A stretch of 64,000 bases of DNA from Arthrobacter sp. MAHUQ-56 (GCF_019710585.1 NZ_JAIFZQ010000020.1:838265-902264); one strand, 5' to 3'. Shown: positions 49,248 to 60,560, counted from the first letter of the stretch. Program-made: numbers and translations. The notes: a model not told the origin generated them from the sequence alone.

Positions 49248-50660
49248 CTAAACGGTCGCCGAGCTGGCGCTGAGGTACTCGATCAAAGCTATTTTGGAGT
49301 TTCGCGGGTGGAACCCCGTTGCCTTAATCTTCGCTAGGTCGAGTACGCTGTTCAGCGGCCGCGGCGCGGCTGCCTTGTCCTTGAAATAGTCAGCGGTGCT
49401 GACACCGGAGACAAAGGATCGCTCAGCGCCGCTGAGCTCATAGACGTCAGCGGCAATTTCCGCCCAGGACTGGGGGGACCCGTCGTTGCTGAGGTTATAG
49501 GTTCCGTATGGTGCCTCGGACTCGAGCAAGTGTTTTATGCCCTCTGCTATGTCGGAGGCGAAGCTCAGTCGGCCAACTTGGTCATTTACGACGGCGGGCT
49601 GGACACCGCGCCTAGCAAGGTTCGCCATAGTCCGGACAAAGTTAGCGCCGTCCCCTATCACCCAGCTGGTCCGGACAATGTAATGGCGAGCAAGTGCGCT
49701 GACGATAGCGTCCCCGGCCGCCTTGCTCTGCCCGTACACGCCTAGCGGGGTGAACGGTTCATCCTCAGTGTGGTCGGCTCTCACGCCGTCGAAGACGTAG
49801 TCGCTGGAGACATGCACGATAGTCAAGGAGTATTCTGCGGCAACCTTGGCGAGCTGGCTAACAGCGCTGACGTTAATCGCCCAAGCGGCTTCGCGTCCAG
49901 GTCGGGTTTCGGCAGCGTCTACTGCGGTATAGGCGGCCGCATTGATGATGGTCCTGTAGGTGCCCCAGTGGCGGGCCGAGTACAACTCGCTGTCGAGGAG
50001 ATCGAATTCGTGGCGCCCAGCGAACTCAACGGAAGTGTCCCCTTGGTATGCCTTGCGCAAGGCGCGTCCCAGCTGGCCATCAGCCCCTAGAACCAAGGTC
50101 TTTCGAGGGGGCATCGGTTTCACGTCAGCGAGGCGGGGATGGCCTCTATCCTTTTCGGAGACTTCCGCGTGAGGTAGGGGAATAGGCCAGGGGATGTTGA
50201 CCGTCTCGTCGGCAAGATTCAGGAAGGTGTATTCAGCGTCCGGTGACCAGTGATCGTTGACCAAATAAACGTAAGAGGTGCTGTCCTCCAGTGTTTGGTA
50301 CGAGTTGGCGACACCGCGCGGGATGAAAATCGCATTGCTGGCGTCTAGTTCCGCGGTAAATACCGTGCCAAAAGTGGGCCCCTCCCGAAGGTCTACCCAA
50401 GCTCCGAAAATCCGTCCTGTCGCTACAGAAACGAACTTGTCCCACGGCTCGGCGTGTATACCCCTCGTGGTACCGGTCTTGTCGTTGTACGAGATGTTAT
50501 TCTGCACGGGACCGAAGTCGGGAAGGCCCGCGGCAACCATCTTCTCGCGCTGCCAGTTTTCTTTGAACCAGCCTCTGTTGTCACCGAACACGGGGAGGTC
50601 GTAGACGATGACGCCTGGGATCGGCGTTTGTTTTCCTATGAGTTTCTTTTGAAACTCCAT
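49248..50660 (-). CDS. Fused dTDP-4-dehydrorhamnose 3,5-epimerase / reductase (RmlC-RmlD)
   Basis: 470-residue fusion of the last two steps of dTDP-L-rhamnose synthesis. RmlC-like cupin at 1-180: YDLPVFGDNRGWFKENW, catalytic His69 in TTRGIHAEPWDKFV and YLVNDHWSPDAEY. The RmlD-like reductase begins at LVLGADGQLGRAL (192-198) and has SSDYVFDG and YGQSKAAGD. ATG 50660 starts two bases after the rmlB stop. Together with rmlB and rmlA it supplies dTDP-rhamnose to the glycosyltransferases of the locus. Such fusions are familiar in Micrococcales. Confidence 0.92.
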   Translation of the reverse strand: MEFQKKLIGKQTPIPGVIVYDLPVFGDNRGWFKENWQREKMVAAGLPDFGPVQNNISYNDKTGTTRGIHAEPWDKFVSVATGRIFGAWVDLREGPTFGTVFTAELDASNAIFIPRGVANSYQTLEDSTSYVYLVNDHWSPDAEYTFLNLADETVNIPWPIPLPHAEVSEKDRGHPRLADVKPMPPRKTLVLGADGQLGRALRKAYQGDTSVEFAGRHEFDLLDSELYSARHWGTYRTIINAAAYTAVDAAETRPGREAAWAINVSAVSQLAKVAAEYSLTIVHVSSDYVFDGVRADHTEDEPFTPLGVYGQSKAAGDAIVSALARHYIVRTSWVIGDGANFVRTMANLARRGVQPAVVNDQVGRLSFASDIAEGIKHLLESEAPYGTYNLSNDGSPQSWAEIAADVYELSGAERSFVSGVSTADYFKDKAAAPRPLNSVLDLAKIKATGFHPRNSKIALIEYLSASSATV

Positions 50661-50662
50661 GC

Positions 50663-51697
<1,035 letters not shown>

Positions 51698-51718
51698 TCA
51701 GGGGGAAAGATAGGTGAC

Positions 51719-52588
51719 ATGCGCGGAATTATCCTTGCCGGTGGTACCGGCTCCAGACTTCATCCCATCACATTGGGCATCAGCAAACAGCTGGTGCCGG
51801 TCTACGACAAGCCGATGATCTACTATCCGCTGTCCACGCTCATCCTTGCCGGTATCCGCGACATCCTTGTCATCACAACGCCCCATGATGCGGATCAATT
51901 CCAGCGCCTGCTCGGTGATGGATCTCAGTTCGGTGTCAACATCACGTATGCCCAGCAGGCGTCTCCGGATGGACTCGCGCAGGCATTCATCCTAGGTGCC
52001 GACCACATCGGCGACGGCCCGGTTGCTCTTGTGCTCGGGGACAACATCTTTTACGGCCGGGGCATGGGTACACAGCTGCGGCGCTTCGCTGACATTGACG
52101 GCGGGGCAGTTTTTGGTTATTGGGTAGGAGATCCGTCAGCTTATGGCGTCGTGGAATTCGATGACGAGGGCAAAGCTATATCGCTTGAGGAGAAGCCAGC
52201 CAAGCCCAAGAGCCACTATGCGGTGCCCGGGCTGTACTTCTATGACAACGACGTAGTCCAGATAGCCAAGGATTTGAAACCTTCGCCTCGCGGCGAGCTG
52301 GAAATCACGGATGTGAACCGCGTCTACCTAGGCCGGGGCAAGCTGCAGGTGGAGATCTTGCCGCGGGGGACTGCCTGGCTGGATACCGGAACTTTTGATT
52401 CGCTCAATGAAGCATCCGAGTTTATTCACACCGTGCAAAAGCGGCAAGGTCTTTCCATTGGCTGCCCGGAAGAAATTTCGTGGCGACTTGGGTTCCTCAG
52501 CGACGAGGATCTGAAAGAGCGCGCCGAGCCGCTGGTGAAGAGTGGCTATGGAAAATACTTGCTGGAGCTGCTGGAACAGGGTCGCTAA
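51719..52588 (+). CDS. rmlA: Glucose-1-phosphate thymidylyltransferase
   Basis: 289 residues; makes dTDP-glucose from glucose-1-phosphate and dTTP, the first step of rhamnose synthesis. The nucleotide-binding start [18 protein letters not shown] and [15 protein letters not shown] are diagnostic, and [10 protein letters not shown] carries the metal-binding Asp. ATG 51719 gives the family N-terminus; an in-frame upstream start at 51578 overlaps rmlB and is rejected. Downstream lies a decayed IS3 element. Confidence 0.96.
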   Translation: MRGIILAGGTGSRLHPITLGISKQLVPVYDKPMIYYPLSTLILAGIRDILVITTPHDADQFQRLLGDGSQFGVNITYAQQASPDGLAQAFILGADHIGDGPVALVLGDNIFYGRGMGTQLRRFADIDGGAVFGYWVGDPSAYGVVEFDDEGKAISLEEKPAKPKSHYAVPGLYFYDNDVVQIAKDLKPSPRGELEITDVNRVYLGRGKLQVEILPRGTAWLDTGTFDSLNEASEFIHTVQKRQGLSIGCPEEISWRLGFLSDEDLKERAEPLVKSGYGKYLLELLEQGR

Positions 52589-52613
52589 GAAACAGCTAAG
52601 CTGGCCCGACATG

Positions 52614-53753
52614 TGAACTGCTCTCCGGAAGCTGGACTGGAAATTCAGTTCTGATTTACGGGGAGCAGTTCATGTTTAGAGCAGTTCGTTGTCTGATGAG
52701 CAGCTCGACGCTGCAGCGGCGTTGCTTGAGGCCGGCTGGGGTGCCCGGGGTGTTGTCGTTTGAGTTCAAGATCGCTGCTGTGCAGCGGTTTCTCATGGGT
52801 GAAAACAAGATCGGGTTGTCAAAGGAACTCCGGTTGTCATCTCCGGCGCTGATCAGCAAACGGGTGCGGCTGTATCGCGATGAGGGCGAAAACGGCATAC
52901 GGCCGAAGCCAAAGGCTGGCCGAAGGGAACCCGGCAACCGTGGGCAGCCCTGAGGCAGACCTCAGGCGGCCGACCGTCAAGCACGCCTGCGGGCACTGAC
53001 TCCCAAAAGACCTCAAATCTGCAATCAAGGATGTTTTCGTAAAGAACCAGGGCCGCTATGGGTATCGGCGTATCCACACCGAGCTGCTTAAGCAAGGGCG
53101 GACGCGCAACAAAGACCGTGCTGAAGTTGATGCGGACACTCGCGCTGGCCTTCCGGCTACAGCGGAAGAAACGCTAGGTCACTTACCGGGGCGAGGAAGG
53201 CCGGATCGCCCCGAACCTTAAAGCGTGAGTTCGATACTGAGATCCTGAACCAGAAACGGGTGACTGACATAACTGAGTTCAACGGTCGGTGACCCAACGC
53301 AGTACTACTCACCCCTCATGGAAAATCTTCGACGGGCAGATCATCTCCGATGCCATCGGCATCTCCCGAACCTGGCACTCGCCAATGCCGCCCTACGGCA
53401 GGCTTTGGTCGGCTGTCAGCCCGGCCAGCAGCCATTGGTGCACCCGGACCAATGATTCCAGTGCCAGCATCTTTCCTGGCGGTACCTCCTCGAGGGTGCT
53501 GGCGCGTTTTAATCCATGTCCCGCAAAGTCAGGTGCTACGACAACGCCGTGATGAAGAACTTCTTCGGACACCTCAAGGAAGAGCTCTTCATCGCGTTTG
53601 TGTTCGCAGCATCGACGCGTTGGAACCCGCATTGCACGAATACAACTGTTGGCATTACAAGGATCGGATCTCGATAAAGCTCGAGGGCCTGAGCCCGGTG
53701 CAATACCGAGCCCAGCCGTCGTGGCACAGGATGCTATTTAGCCTACGTCCGTG
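52614..53753 (+). pseudogene. Decayed IS3-family (IS150-like) element
   Basis: OrfA remnant at 52740-52930 (KIAAVQRFLMGENKIGLSKE, then LISKRVRLYRDEGENGIRPK) and OrfB remnants in several frames: DVFVKNQGRYGYRRIHTELLKQ near 53030, a DGQIISDAIGIS segment near 53330, then CYDNAVMKNFFGHLKEELF and KDRISIKLEGLSPVQYRAQ near 53530-53710. Multiple frameshifts and stops. A TGAACTGCTC motif at 52614 recurs inverted at 52663-52672, probably from an IS end. Confidence 0.8.
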
Positions 53754-53759
53754 ACCGCT

Positions 53760-56336
53760 TTACGCTGGCGGTCCCATTGGGACCAGGTCGAGGGCGCTGC
53801 GGCTGTACTCGGCGATAACGGGCGAACCACTGCCTTTGTTCAGCTCCACCAGCCTGGCCCATGAGTTCACGGGTCGCTTGGTACCGTCGACCATAAGGTA
53901 GACGACCGGAGAATCCAACGCCTTAGTGAATATCGTCGCGTCCAAGCTTCCGCGGGTTGCGGGGAGCGCATTACAAGTGGAGAGTTCAAGGCTGCGCGCC
54001 GGCAATTGCGCCGTTGCTGCAGTGGCAGGAAGCTTCCATAGAGCGCCTGCGTAGCCTAGGAATGCATCAAGACCGCACCGAAGCACAGGCTGCAGCGTTC
54101 CGATCGAGGTATAGGGGGACAACTGTGATTGCGGGACGCGCGAGTATCCCGCGATCCCCAAGTTGTTTGAAATGCGAAAGTCCTCCAGTTGGAGCATCTT
54201 ATCAGCCCCGTCAATGAGGTAAACCGCTGGACTGGTGTCGCTCACAACGAGTCTGCCAAGCGGTAGTAGAGCCGGACCCTTGGTCAATTCATTAATGCCC
54301 GTACTTGTCAGGGAGAAGATCTGGGGGCTTCCTCCGAGGTTGAGTTGGCTGAGCGTGGCCCAGTCTGGCACTTGGCGTGCTGTGGCTTTGTCTTTGCGGA
54401 AAATCACGGGGGACGACGGAGACTTCACGAAAGCCGGAGTGGAGATCGTTCCCGACGTGCTGATCATGTTGAGCAGGGCATCAGAAAGGACTGCCGAGGA
54501 GTCCGGCCATTGGCTTTTATCCGCCATCAGGTACTTTTCACTGGGCCCGATAACATAGTGCTCGCTTCCGTTTCCGTTGGTTGCAAAACCCGCAAATGCT
54601 GTTCCCAATGGAATTTTCGAAATCGATTGGCCGTCCAGAGCTGCGGCTCTAATCGAGTTCGTCCAAACATTTTCAGCGTTGATGGTAGTAGGAACGGGAA
54701 GGAGCTTCCCAGCTGTATAAATGTAGGGCTGTCGGCTGAGGCGATCGACGACAACCACGTCTGGGCGCACTATTGGACCTGACGCAGCGAGTGGTAGGAG
54801 GGCCGTAACGGCATCGCTCAGGTAGCTGGTCCTGCCGGGAAGGCCTGCCTGGACAAGGGAGTCGATGTCAAAGAACTCGCGCTTTGTCATGGCCGAAACG
54901 TAGAACTGCCGTCCAGTAGGTGAGATTGTTGCATTGCTCAGCAGCCCGGAGTCCGAATACGTTGAAAGTTCACCGCTAGATAAAGGGACCCACCCGGTAC
55001 AGTTTCCTCCGCCGAAGTCGAACATAAGCGTACAGTTCGGAACATGCAGCCGTCTCCCGTCGTCGATAAGAAAGATCGAGCCGTCCGCGCTGCGCGCAAA
55101 TCGTCCCACAGCGTTCCCGGTCGCCAACGAGTCCAGATATTGCTGGCTCACCTGCTGGAGCGTACCTAGGCGCATGTAAAGTTCGTAAATTGACCAATCT
55201 GGAAGCGGGTACTTGGTGGTTCCGCTAACCATGTAAATGGTGCTGCTGTTCGGTCCCTTAGCAAAAGACGTACCTGAACTGTCGGACTGGCTGGCAAACC
55301 GCTGCAGAGCGGCATAGTCACCGTTCCAAACGTTCGAGTCGCCAGCAAATGGCCCCGTACTGCTGTACTGCCAGATGCTGTAGGCAGCCCAACTCCCCGT
55401 CGGGATAGCACCAGCATTGTTTGTGGGGGACGAAGGATATGCAGCAACCCATAGAGGATAATCACCGAAACCGGAAGGGTCTCCCAGGCACTGGTTCCAC
55501 CACATAGTGTTGGTGTAAATCACGGGGAGCCGTCCGGTCATGGACCGAACAGTGTTGCCGAAGTCCTTTACCCATGATTGGAGCTGGCTCGGGGACATGT
55601 CGTAGCAGGTGTTGCCGAAATAGAATCCATTGATGGTGCGTCCCTCGTAAGGGTTGAATTCAAAATCGAGGACCGGCGGCATAGTGTAGCCGTCGCTGGT
55701 CCAACCCCCGCCATTGCGCACAAAGTACTGCGCTTGATCCGCTCCACTGGACCAGTTGGGAATGGCGAAGTGATAGGCGCCCCGTATCATGCCAACACCA
55801 CGGGCGCCCTGGTACTGGGAGCTATAAGAGGGATTGGTGTAGTAATTACCTTCGGAGGCTTTCACATAAGCAAATCGGGCTCCCATGTTCCACTGCTGCT
55901 GCCAGTCGACGCTTGACTGATGCCCGCTGACATCCAGCCCTTGAACGCCGAAGGTTGGTGTCCACGTGCCCTCGCTTCCGAGCGACTCAATGCTGAGGCG
56001 TCTTGATGCGTCTGAAGTTGAGGATCCAGTGACGCGGGCTGACCGTTGTCCCATCTCCGCTCCGCCTGCTCCAATCGCCTCTGCCATCGACTGCGCAGGC
56101 GCAGATGGACTGGTTGGCGCCGGTTCCGGAAAGGCGGAGGAGGCGGGGGGTGACGGGGCGGAAGGATCGGGCTGAGCGGTCGCCGGCAAGGTTGAAGGGA
56201 TGGTCGGCGTAGGGGTTGGCTCTACAGCGGACGCAATACTTAGGAGGCTGGGCGATGCGACCAATGAGGAAGCGAGCAGCCCTACTGCAATAAGCCTGAC
56301 GGCGGGGTGACGGGACTGAGACGGGTTCCGCTTCAT
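53760..56336 (-). CDS. Secreted GH25 muramidase with repetitive C-terminal tail
   Basis: 858 residues. Signal peptide ~1-36, a Pro/Ser/Ala linker to ~85, then a GH25 lysozyme-type domain (~128-350): GLDVSGHQ (Asp135), AYVKASEGN (Glu162) and PPVLDFEFNP (Asp224, Glu226), the acidic set of Chalaropsis-type muramidases. The remaining ~500 residues are four or more loosely repeated beta-rich units with patterns like SPVVYLMVDGTKRPVNSWA and STIYMVSGTTKYPLPDWS, probably binding cell-wall polymer. ATG 56336 has GGAG five bases upstream. It lies beside the glycan locus and may remodel the wall to which that glycan is attached. Confidence 0.9.
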   Translation of the reverse strand: MKRNPSQSRHPAVRLIAVGLLASSLVASPSLLSIASAVEPTPTPTIPSTLPATAQPDPSAPSPPASSAFPEPAPTSPSAPAQSMAEAIGAGGAEMGQRSARVTGSSTSDASRRLSIESLGSEGTWTPTFGVQGLDVSGHQSSVDWQQQWNMGARFAYVKASEGNYYTNPSYSSQYQGARGVGMIRGAYHFAIPNWSSGADQAQYFVRNGGGWTSDGYTMPPVLDFEFNPYEGRTINGFYFGNTCYDMSPSQLQSWVKDFGNTVRSMTGRLPVIYTNTMWWNQCLGDPSGFGDYPLWVAAYPSSPTNNAGAIPTGSWAAYSIWQYSSTGPFAGDSNVWNGDYAALQRFASQSDSSGTSFAKGPNSSTIYMVSGTTKYPLPDWSIYELYMRLGTLQQVSQQYLDSLATGNAVGRFARSADGSIFLIDDGRRLHVPNCTLMFDFGGGNCTGWVPLSSGELSTYSDSGLLSNATISPTGRQFYVSAMTKREFFDIDSLVQAGLPGRTSYLSDAVTALLPLAASGPIVRPDVVVVDRLSRQPYIYTAGKLLPVPTTINAENVWTNSIRAAALDGQSISKIPLGTAFAGFATNGNGSEHYVIGPSEKYLMADKSQWPDSSAVLSDALLNMISTSGTISTPAFVKSPSSPVIFRKDKATARQVPDWATLSQLNLGGSPQIFSLTSTGINELTKGPALLPLGRLVVSDTSPAVYLIDGADKMLQLEDFRISNNLGIAGYSRVPQSQLSPYTSIGTLQPVLRCGLDAFLGYAGALWKLPATAATAQLPARSLELSTCNALPATRGSLDATIFTKALDSPVVYLMVDGTKRPVNSWARLVELNKGSGSPVIAEYSRSALDLVPMGPPA

Positions 56337-56385
56337 TTTTGCTCCGGAGACAATGTGGCGCCTGTGATGGGCGCTCATTCGGTGG

Positions 56386-56420
56386 CTGTTCGGTGCTCCC
56401 CCCAGGGAGGTGCCGAACAG
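56386..56420 (-). other. Stem-loop in the upstream region of the GH25 gene
   Basis: Inverted repeat CTGTTCGG ... CCGAACAG with further pairing inside (GGTGCTCC against GGAGGTGCC, one bulge) and a short C/G-rich loop. It lies 50-84 bases before the start codon, so it would be in the mRNA leader if transcription starts upstream of it, or could be an operator. Confidence 0.45.
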
Positions 56421-56757
56421 GTAGAAGTCGACAATTAACGCGCTTACCATAGCATCAGTGTTACGGGTGGGACTAGAGTTCCTGCTGTTGCATTAGACCG
56501 GGCTTCCTCCGGCAACGATGAGGGCCGCCGAGCCCTATTTCGTGAGTCGGCTGGGGGTTCAACTCGAGTATCCGTCGCCTTCTCCCAAACGCGTGCAGCT
56601 AACCTCGTCCACATGGGATGAGGGATGGAAGCTGGCAGCGAAGTCGCGACATGGACCGCGCTGCGGAGGTGCCGATGCGGCGAGCTTGAGCAGCCAACCC
56701 GATCGAACTAGGATTGGTTCAGCTTTTCGCTTGTCACACATCAGGCGGAGAGCAAAG

Positions 56758-56800
56758 GAAGACCCCGTAGCCCTAGACATCTACGGGGTCTTCTTGCTTT
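56758..56800. terminator. Strong hairpin terminator
   Basis: 13-bp perfect arms (GAAGACCCCGTAG and complement) with a 10-nt loop, followed on the plus side by TTGCTTTCTC and on the minus side by CTTTGCTCT. It ends the minus-strand gene at 56841-59279 and insulates the GH25 gene. Confidence 0.85.
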
Positions 56801-56840
56801 CTCATATGTGCAGGGCCTGGGCCGCTCCGCAGCTATTCGC

Positions 56841-59279
56841 TTATCCTCCCAAGAAGAAGCCGCCCACATCCGCGATCAGTTGTGTGCTTCCAGCGGAGGA
56901 GTTCAGAAGTGATATCTTCCCGTCAACCCCAACTGGCGCTGTTACTGAATTGGCCACCGTTTCATTGAAAGAGAAGTTGGCGTTCGACGTATCGGGAACC
57001 GTTCCCCCCGCAGGGTATGCCCGGATGTGCCCTGGCGCCTGCGGTTGGGTAACGGTGAGGTTGAAAACGGCAGCGGAAATCTTTGAAGGAATACCCGTTA
57101 CCCCTGCCACTTGGAAGGAGAGAGCGGAATCGGGGCCAACGGGAGTGGTATTCCGGGTGTCCACGAAGCGACTAGGGCCATAAGGTACGAAGGTCCCCAC
57201 AGCTGTCGGTGTCCCGCCGAGATAATAGCCATTGATGTCGACGATCAGCTGGGCGGTTCCATTTGAGCTGTTTTGCAGTGTTACTTTGCCGTCAGCACCT
57301 ATAGGTACCGTAACCGAGTTTGGTACCGTCTGGTTCGGTGAAAAGTTGACGCTGGACGTTGCAGGAACAGCGGAGCCTGATGGGTATGACCGGATGTGGC
57401 CGAAGTCCTGCGGCTGGGTTACCGTCAAGTTGAATACCACAGCGGAAGCGTCCCGTGGTATTCCGGACGCGCCGGCCACCTGGAACGACAGTGCGGAATT
57501 CGCCGCAAGAGGTGCCGAGGTCCGCGTGTCCAGAACTCGCTCCGGTCCCACTGGCGTGAAGGCCCCCGCTAGTGCTGGTGTGCCTGCAATGTAGTAGCCG
57601 TTCACATCGGCGATCAAGTGCGTACTTCCCCAAGAGCTGTTTAGCAGCGTAACCTTGCCATCCTTGCCCACAGGAACCGTGACGGAGTTGGGTACGGTCT
57701 GGTTCGCGACGAAGTTCACGTTGGATGTCGTAGGCACTGTGCTGCCCGACGGGTAGGCTCGAATGTGCCCTTCCTTTTGGGGCTGCGTGACTGTCAGATT
57801 GAAGACCACGGCTGAGACCTTGTCAGGAATGCCCGCTGTTCCGGCCACCTGGAAGGATAGCGTTGTGTTAGCCGGAACTGGAGCAGTACTACGGGTATCC
57901 AGGAACCGGGTTGGAGCGATTGGCACGAAGGTGCCCGGCGCCGTCGCCGTCTTGGGGGAGCCAACCGGGAGGTCAGCGAACCAGTAACGTTTCGCCGCGT
58001 CGTCGCTGGCAAGCACCACGATGCCGCTGGTGCTGGTGACGGGTTGCTTGGTGGTCGTCGGATTGTTGACGGTGGCCGAGGAGCCATTCTGGATGATAGG
58101 CGTTCCGCGGCCAGACCCGAACACGGGGTTGTCCATGTCAGCGGTCTTCTCATAGATGCTGCCTGAAACTCCTGCGTAGGGGCACCCGCTGACGTTGGTG
58201 GACGGTCCTGTCTGGAATGCGTGGATCTTGTTGTTATCCGGATCCAGCACGATTTGTGGGCGTGTCTGGCAGTCTGCCAGCGTTGAGATGGTGGACTTGG
58301 AAAAAGCGCCCGTGCCCGGCTTGAATACCAGCAATTGCAGCTGGGGCTGTGTCATGTCGGTAGTGGTCTCGTCGAGGCTTGTCTTCACGGCCGCGTAGAC
58401 ACGGCCGGCAGTGTCTGCCTGCAGCGATTTGAGGTTCAGGTGGTCATCGGCGATGCCCTTGCCCTGCACTGCCGGCTGGGATTTCCAGGAAGTGGCTGCC
58501 GTGCCGTCGGTGCGGGTGGCCCACCAGACCGAGCCCGTGGTCTGGTCCGACCACATGACCCCGATCTGTTTCTTGTTGAACGCCACTACTGCAGAAATGT
58601 CGTCCACTGCCGGGTGGACGTTGTTGACTGGAAGAACGAACGGAGTTCCCCAGCTTGCTCCATCAGGCCCCGAATTGTTCACCATCACGCTGCTGGTGTA
58701 GCTGCCTGTCGCAGTTGCGTTGACCTCCGTCCAAGTGGCCCAGACAACTCCTGTGCTGTCCTTGTCAATGGTCATTGACTCGCTGCTCTTGGTAGCGATC
58801 GTAGCGGGGAATCCGCTGTCCAGCTTGTACGTTCCGTTGGCGTAGCTGTACCGGTAGAGCTTGGCCGGCTGGTTGGGGAGGGAGGGTTCCGTCACGGTCT
58901 CCGAAGAGGCGGTGACAACGTGGGATGCGATGTACAGGTGTGTACCGTCCCAAAGAGTGTCGGCGAGGGTATTTGCCCGGGTGTCAATGGGGACGCCGGT
59001 GTCCACCCACTTCTTGCTGGCCCGGTCCAGTTTGTAGATGTGCCAGCCGCTGCCGCTGGTCCACATATCTGCCCACCAGGAACCATCATTCCACCACAGC
59101 TTGCTTTCCGGTTTGTCGGCGGTGGGAGGATTGGCCGCTCCGGTATAGCTGATGCTCAACGTGCCATAATCGGGTGCCGTAGCTGCGCTGGCCGGCCCCG
59201 CGGTTCCCACGCCCATACCGGCAAGCAAGAGGACTGCTGCGAGTCCTTGGCTCAGACCGCGTCTTGTCCGTATCTTCAC
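56841..59279 (-). CDS. Secreted propeller-like protein with three C-terminal beta repeats
   Basis: 812 residues. Signal peptide with cleavage after ASAAT (~33). The region 35-440 is rich in aromatic and Asp-box-like segments (STGVVWATWTEVNA, KQIGVMWSDQTTGSVWWATR, NNKIHAFQTG), suggesting a beta-propeller/sialidase-like fold without recognisable catalytic residues. Three tandem copies of a ~120-residue module follow (449-571, 572-694, 695-812). Modules of this type (FLDTR...GIP...VFNLTVTQP...ADVNGYY) tail many actinobacterial secreted proteins; their function is unknown. Not an obvious enzyme; a surface adhesin or glycan-binding protein is possible. Confidence 0.85.
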   Translation of the reverse strand: MKIRTRRGLSQGLAAVLLLAGMGVGTAGPASAATAPDYGTLSISYTGAANPPTADKPESKLWWNDGSWWADMWTSGSGWHIYKLDRASKKWVDTGVPIDTRANTLADTLWDGTHLYIASHVVTASSETVTEPSLPNQPAKLYRYSYANGTYKLDSGFPATIATKSSESMTIDKDSTGVVWATWTEVNATATGSYTSSVMVNNSGPDGASWGTPFVLPVNNVHPAVDDISAVVAFNKKQIGVMWSDQTTGSVWWATRTDGTAATSWKSQPAVQGKGIADDHLNLKSLQADTAGRVYAAVKTSLDETTTDMTQPQLQLLVFKPGTGAFSKSTISTLADCQTRPQIVLDPDNNKIHAFQTGPSTNVSGCPYAGVSGSIYEKTADMDNPVFGSGRGTPIIQNGSSATVNNPTTTKQPVTSTSGIVVLASDDAAKRYWFADLPVGSPKTATAPGTFVPIAPTRFLDTRSTAPVPANTTLSFQVAGTAGIPDKVSAVVFNLTVTQPQKEGHIRAYPSGSTVPTTSNVNFVANQTVPNSVTVPVGKDGKVTLLNSSWGSTHLIADVNGYYIAGTPALAGAFTPVGPERVLDTRTSAPLAANSALSFQVAGASGIPRDASAVVFNLTVTQPQDFGHIRSYPSGSAVPATSSVNFSPNQTVPNSVTVPIGADGKVTLQNSSNGTAQLIVDINGYYLGGTPTAVGTFVPYGPSRFVDTRNTTPVGPDSALSFQVAGVTGIPSKISAAVFNLTVTQPQAPGHIRAYPAGGTVPDTSNANFSFNETVANSVTAPVGVDGKISLLNSSAGSTQLIADVGGFFLGG
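56844..57935 (-). repeat. Three tandem in-gene repeats (coding for the ~120-aa modules)
   Basis: Units at 57567-57935, 57198-57566 and 56844-57197 (123, 123 and 118 codons). Each starts near GTFVP and ends near NGYY. Shared residues are high but the DNA has drifted, so this is old domain duplication and not recent slippage. Confidence 0.85.
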
Positions 59280-59494
59280 GATTCTCCTTAACTCTCAGCC
59301 CCAAACGCTGCCGCATCCAGGCCCCTAAGGAAGCTGGTGCCCCCGCTGACCATTAACACCGTGTGCAACTGCCCGGGCACGGGTAGTGGGTACCCCACTT
59401 ACTTGGTGCTGGCTACTAGGGGCCGGTGTCTTTGTACTCAGAACCGGCTGGCACCAGTTTTTGCCTGCTTTGTCCACAGCTTCGCCGGATTGAC

Positions 59495-59523
59495 TTGTTA
59501 AGGCCGGTCAGTCTCCCTAGGCT
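59495..59523 (+). promoter_or_regulatory. Sigma-A-like promoter of the cpaF fragment
   Basis: TTGTTA (59495-59500), a 17-bp spacer and TAGGCT (59518-59523). Transcription would start ~59530, 43 bases before the ATG. The rest of the 59280-59572 gap holds only the divergent upstream region of the secreted protein gene. Confidence 0.5.
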
Positions 59524-59572
59524 GTAGCCAGTCGTACTGCCTCCGCTGGGGCGGCAGTTGTCTGGGGGAAAC

Positions 59573-60550
59573 ATGGATGCGCTGGGAATCGTTGAGGATG
59601 AGGTCCGCGAACTTATCCGCCGTCGCGGCCTTGATCCGTTAAGGCAGGCAGGCGAGGTCCGCCGCCTGGTGGAAGCAGCGGTCACCGACTACGACGAGCG
59701 CGCCCTCCTGGGTCCGCTGCCGCCCCTGGGCCCCTTGGACGCCGCGCGGCGTTTCCTGTTTGATGCAGTGGCAGGCTTCGGAGTCCTCCAGCCGCTGCTC
59801 GACGATCCTTCCATTGAAGAGGTCTGGCTCAATGCTCCCAACGAAATCTACGTCGCACGCAACGGCGAGTCGGAGCTGACCTCGCTGAGCCTGTCCGAAC
59901 AACAGGTGCGCGACCTCGTGGAGCGCATGCTCAAGAGCTCCGGCCGACGCCTGGACATGTCCTCTCCCTTCGTCGACGCTGCACTGCCAGACGGCTCCAG
60001 ACTCCACGTGGTCATCCCTGACGTGACCCGCCGGCACTGGGCAGTAAACATCAGGAAGTTCGTGGTCAAGGCGAGCAGGCTCGAGCACCTTGTGGAACTG
60101 GGCACACTGACACCACAAGCTGCCCGGTTCCTGGGTGCGGCAGTGTCCAGCGGCCTGAACATCCTCGTTTCCGGCGCAACACAGGCCGGCAAGACAACAA
60201 TGTTGAACTGCCTTGCTGCCAGTATCGGAAGCCGGGAACGCGTCATCACCGTTGAGGAGATCTTCGAACTGCAGTTCCCTTTGCGCGACGTCGTGGGCCT
60301 GCAATGCCGCCAGCCGAACCTTGAAGGCGAGGGTGAAATCCCGCTTCGCCGCCTGGTGAAGGAGGCTTTGCGTATGCGCCCCGACCGGTTGGTGGTGGGG
60401 GAGGTCCGCGAAGCCGAGAGCCTGGACATGCTCATTGCCCTCAACTCGGGGCTGCCGGGAATGTGCACGGTCCACGCGAATTCAGCCCACGATGCTGTCA
60501 CGAAGATCTGCACGCTCCCGCTGCTTGCCGGGGACAACATTTCCAGTGTT
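59573..60550 (+). pseudogene. CpaF/TadA-type secretion ATPase, 3' end displaced by an integrated element
   Basis: The first ~325 codons encode a type II/IV secretion hexamer ATPase: ASNP-like DDPSIEEVWLNAPNEIYVARNG, SPFVDAALPDGSRLHVV, Walker A GATQAGKTTML (201-209), Walker B DRLVVGEVREAES, and GMCTVHANSAHDAVTKICTLPLLAGDNISS. Family members continue with a further ~70-90 residues (AFVVPTVA-like), but here the frame turns into unrelated sequence after NISS and runs on to 60829 over the integrase gene. ATG 59573 has GGGGGAA upstream. In Tad systems this ATPase powers pilus assembly; the truncated product would lack its C-terminal helices and is probably inactive. The missing end should lie beyond the right boundary of the element. 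Confidence 0.85.
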
Positions 60551-60560
60551 TTGTATGTCA
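60530..60560. other. Probable attL of the integrated element
   Basis: cpaF similarity ends near 60545 and the integrase gene starts 40 bases later, so the crossover lies here. The core cannot be fixed without attR or an uninterrupted cpaF. The flanks show a weak inverted pattern (GACAACA ... TGTATGTC at 60533-60559), as serine integrase sites often do. Confidence 0.6.
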
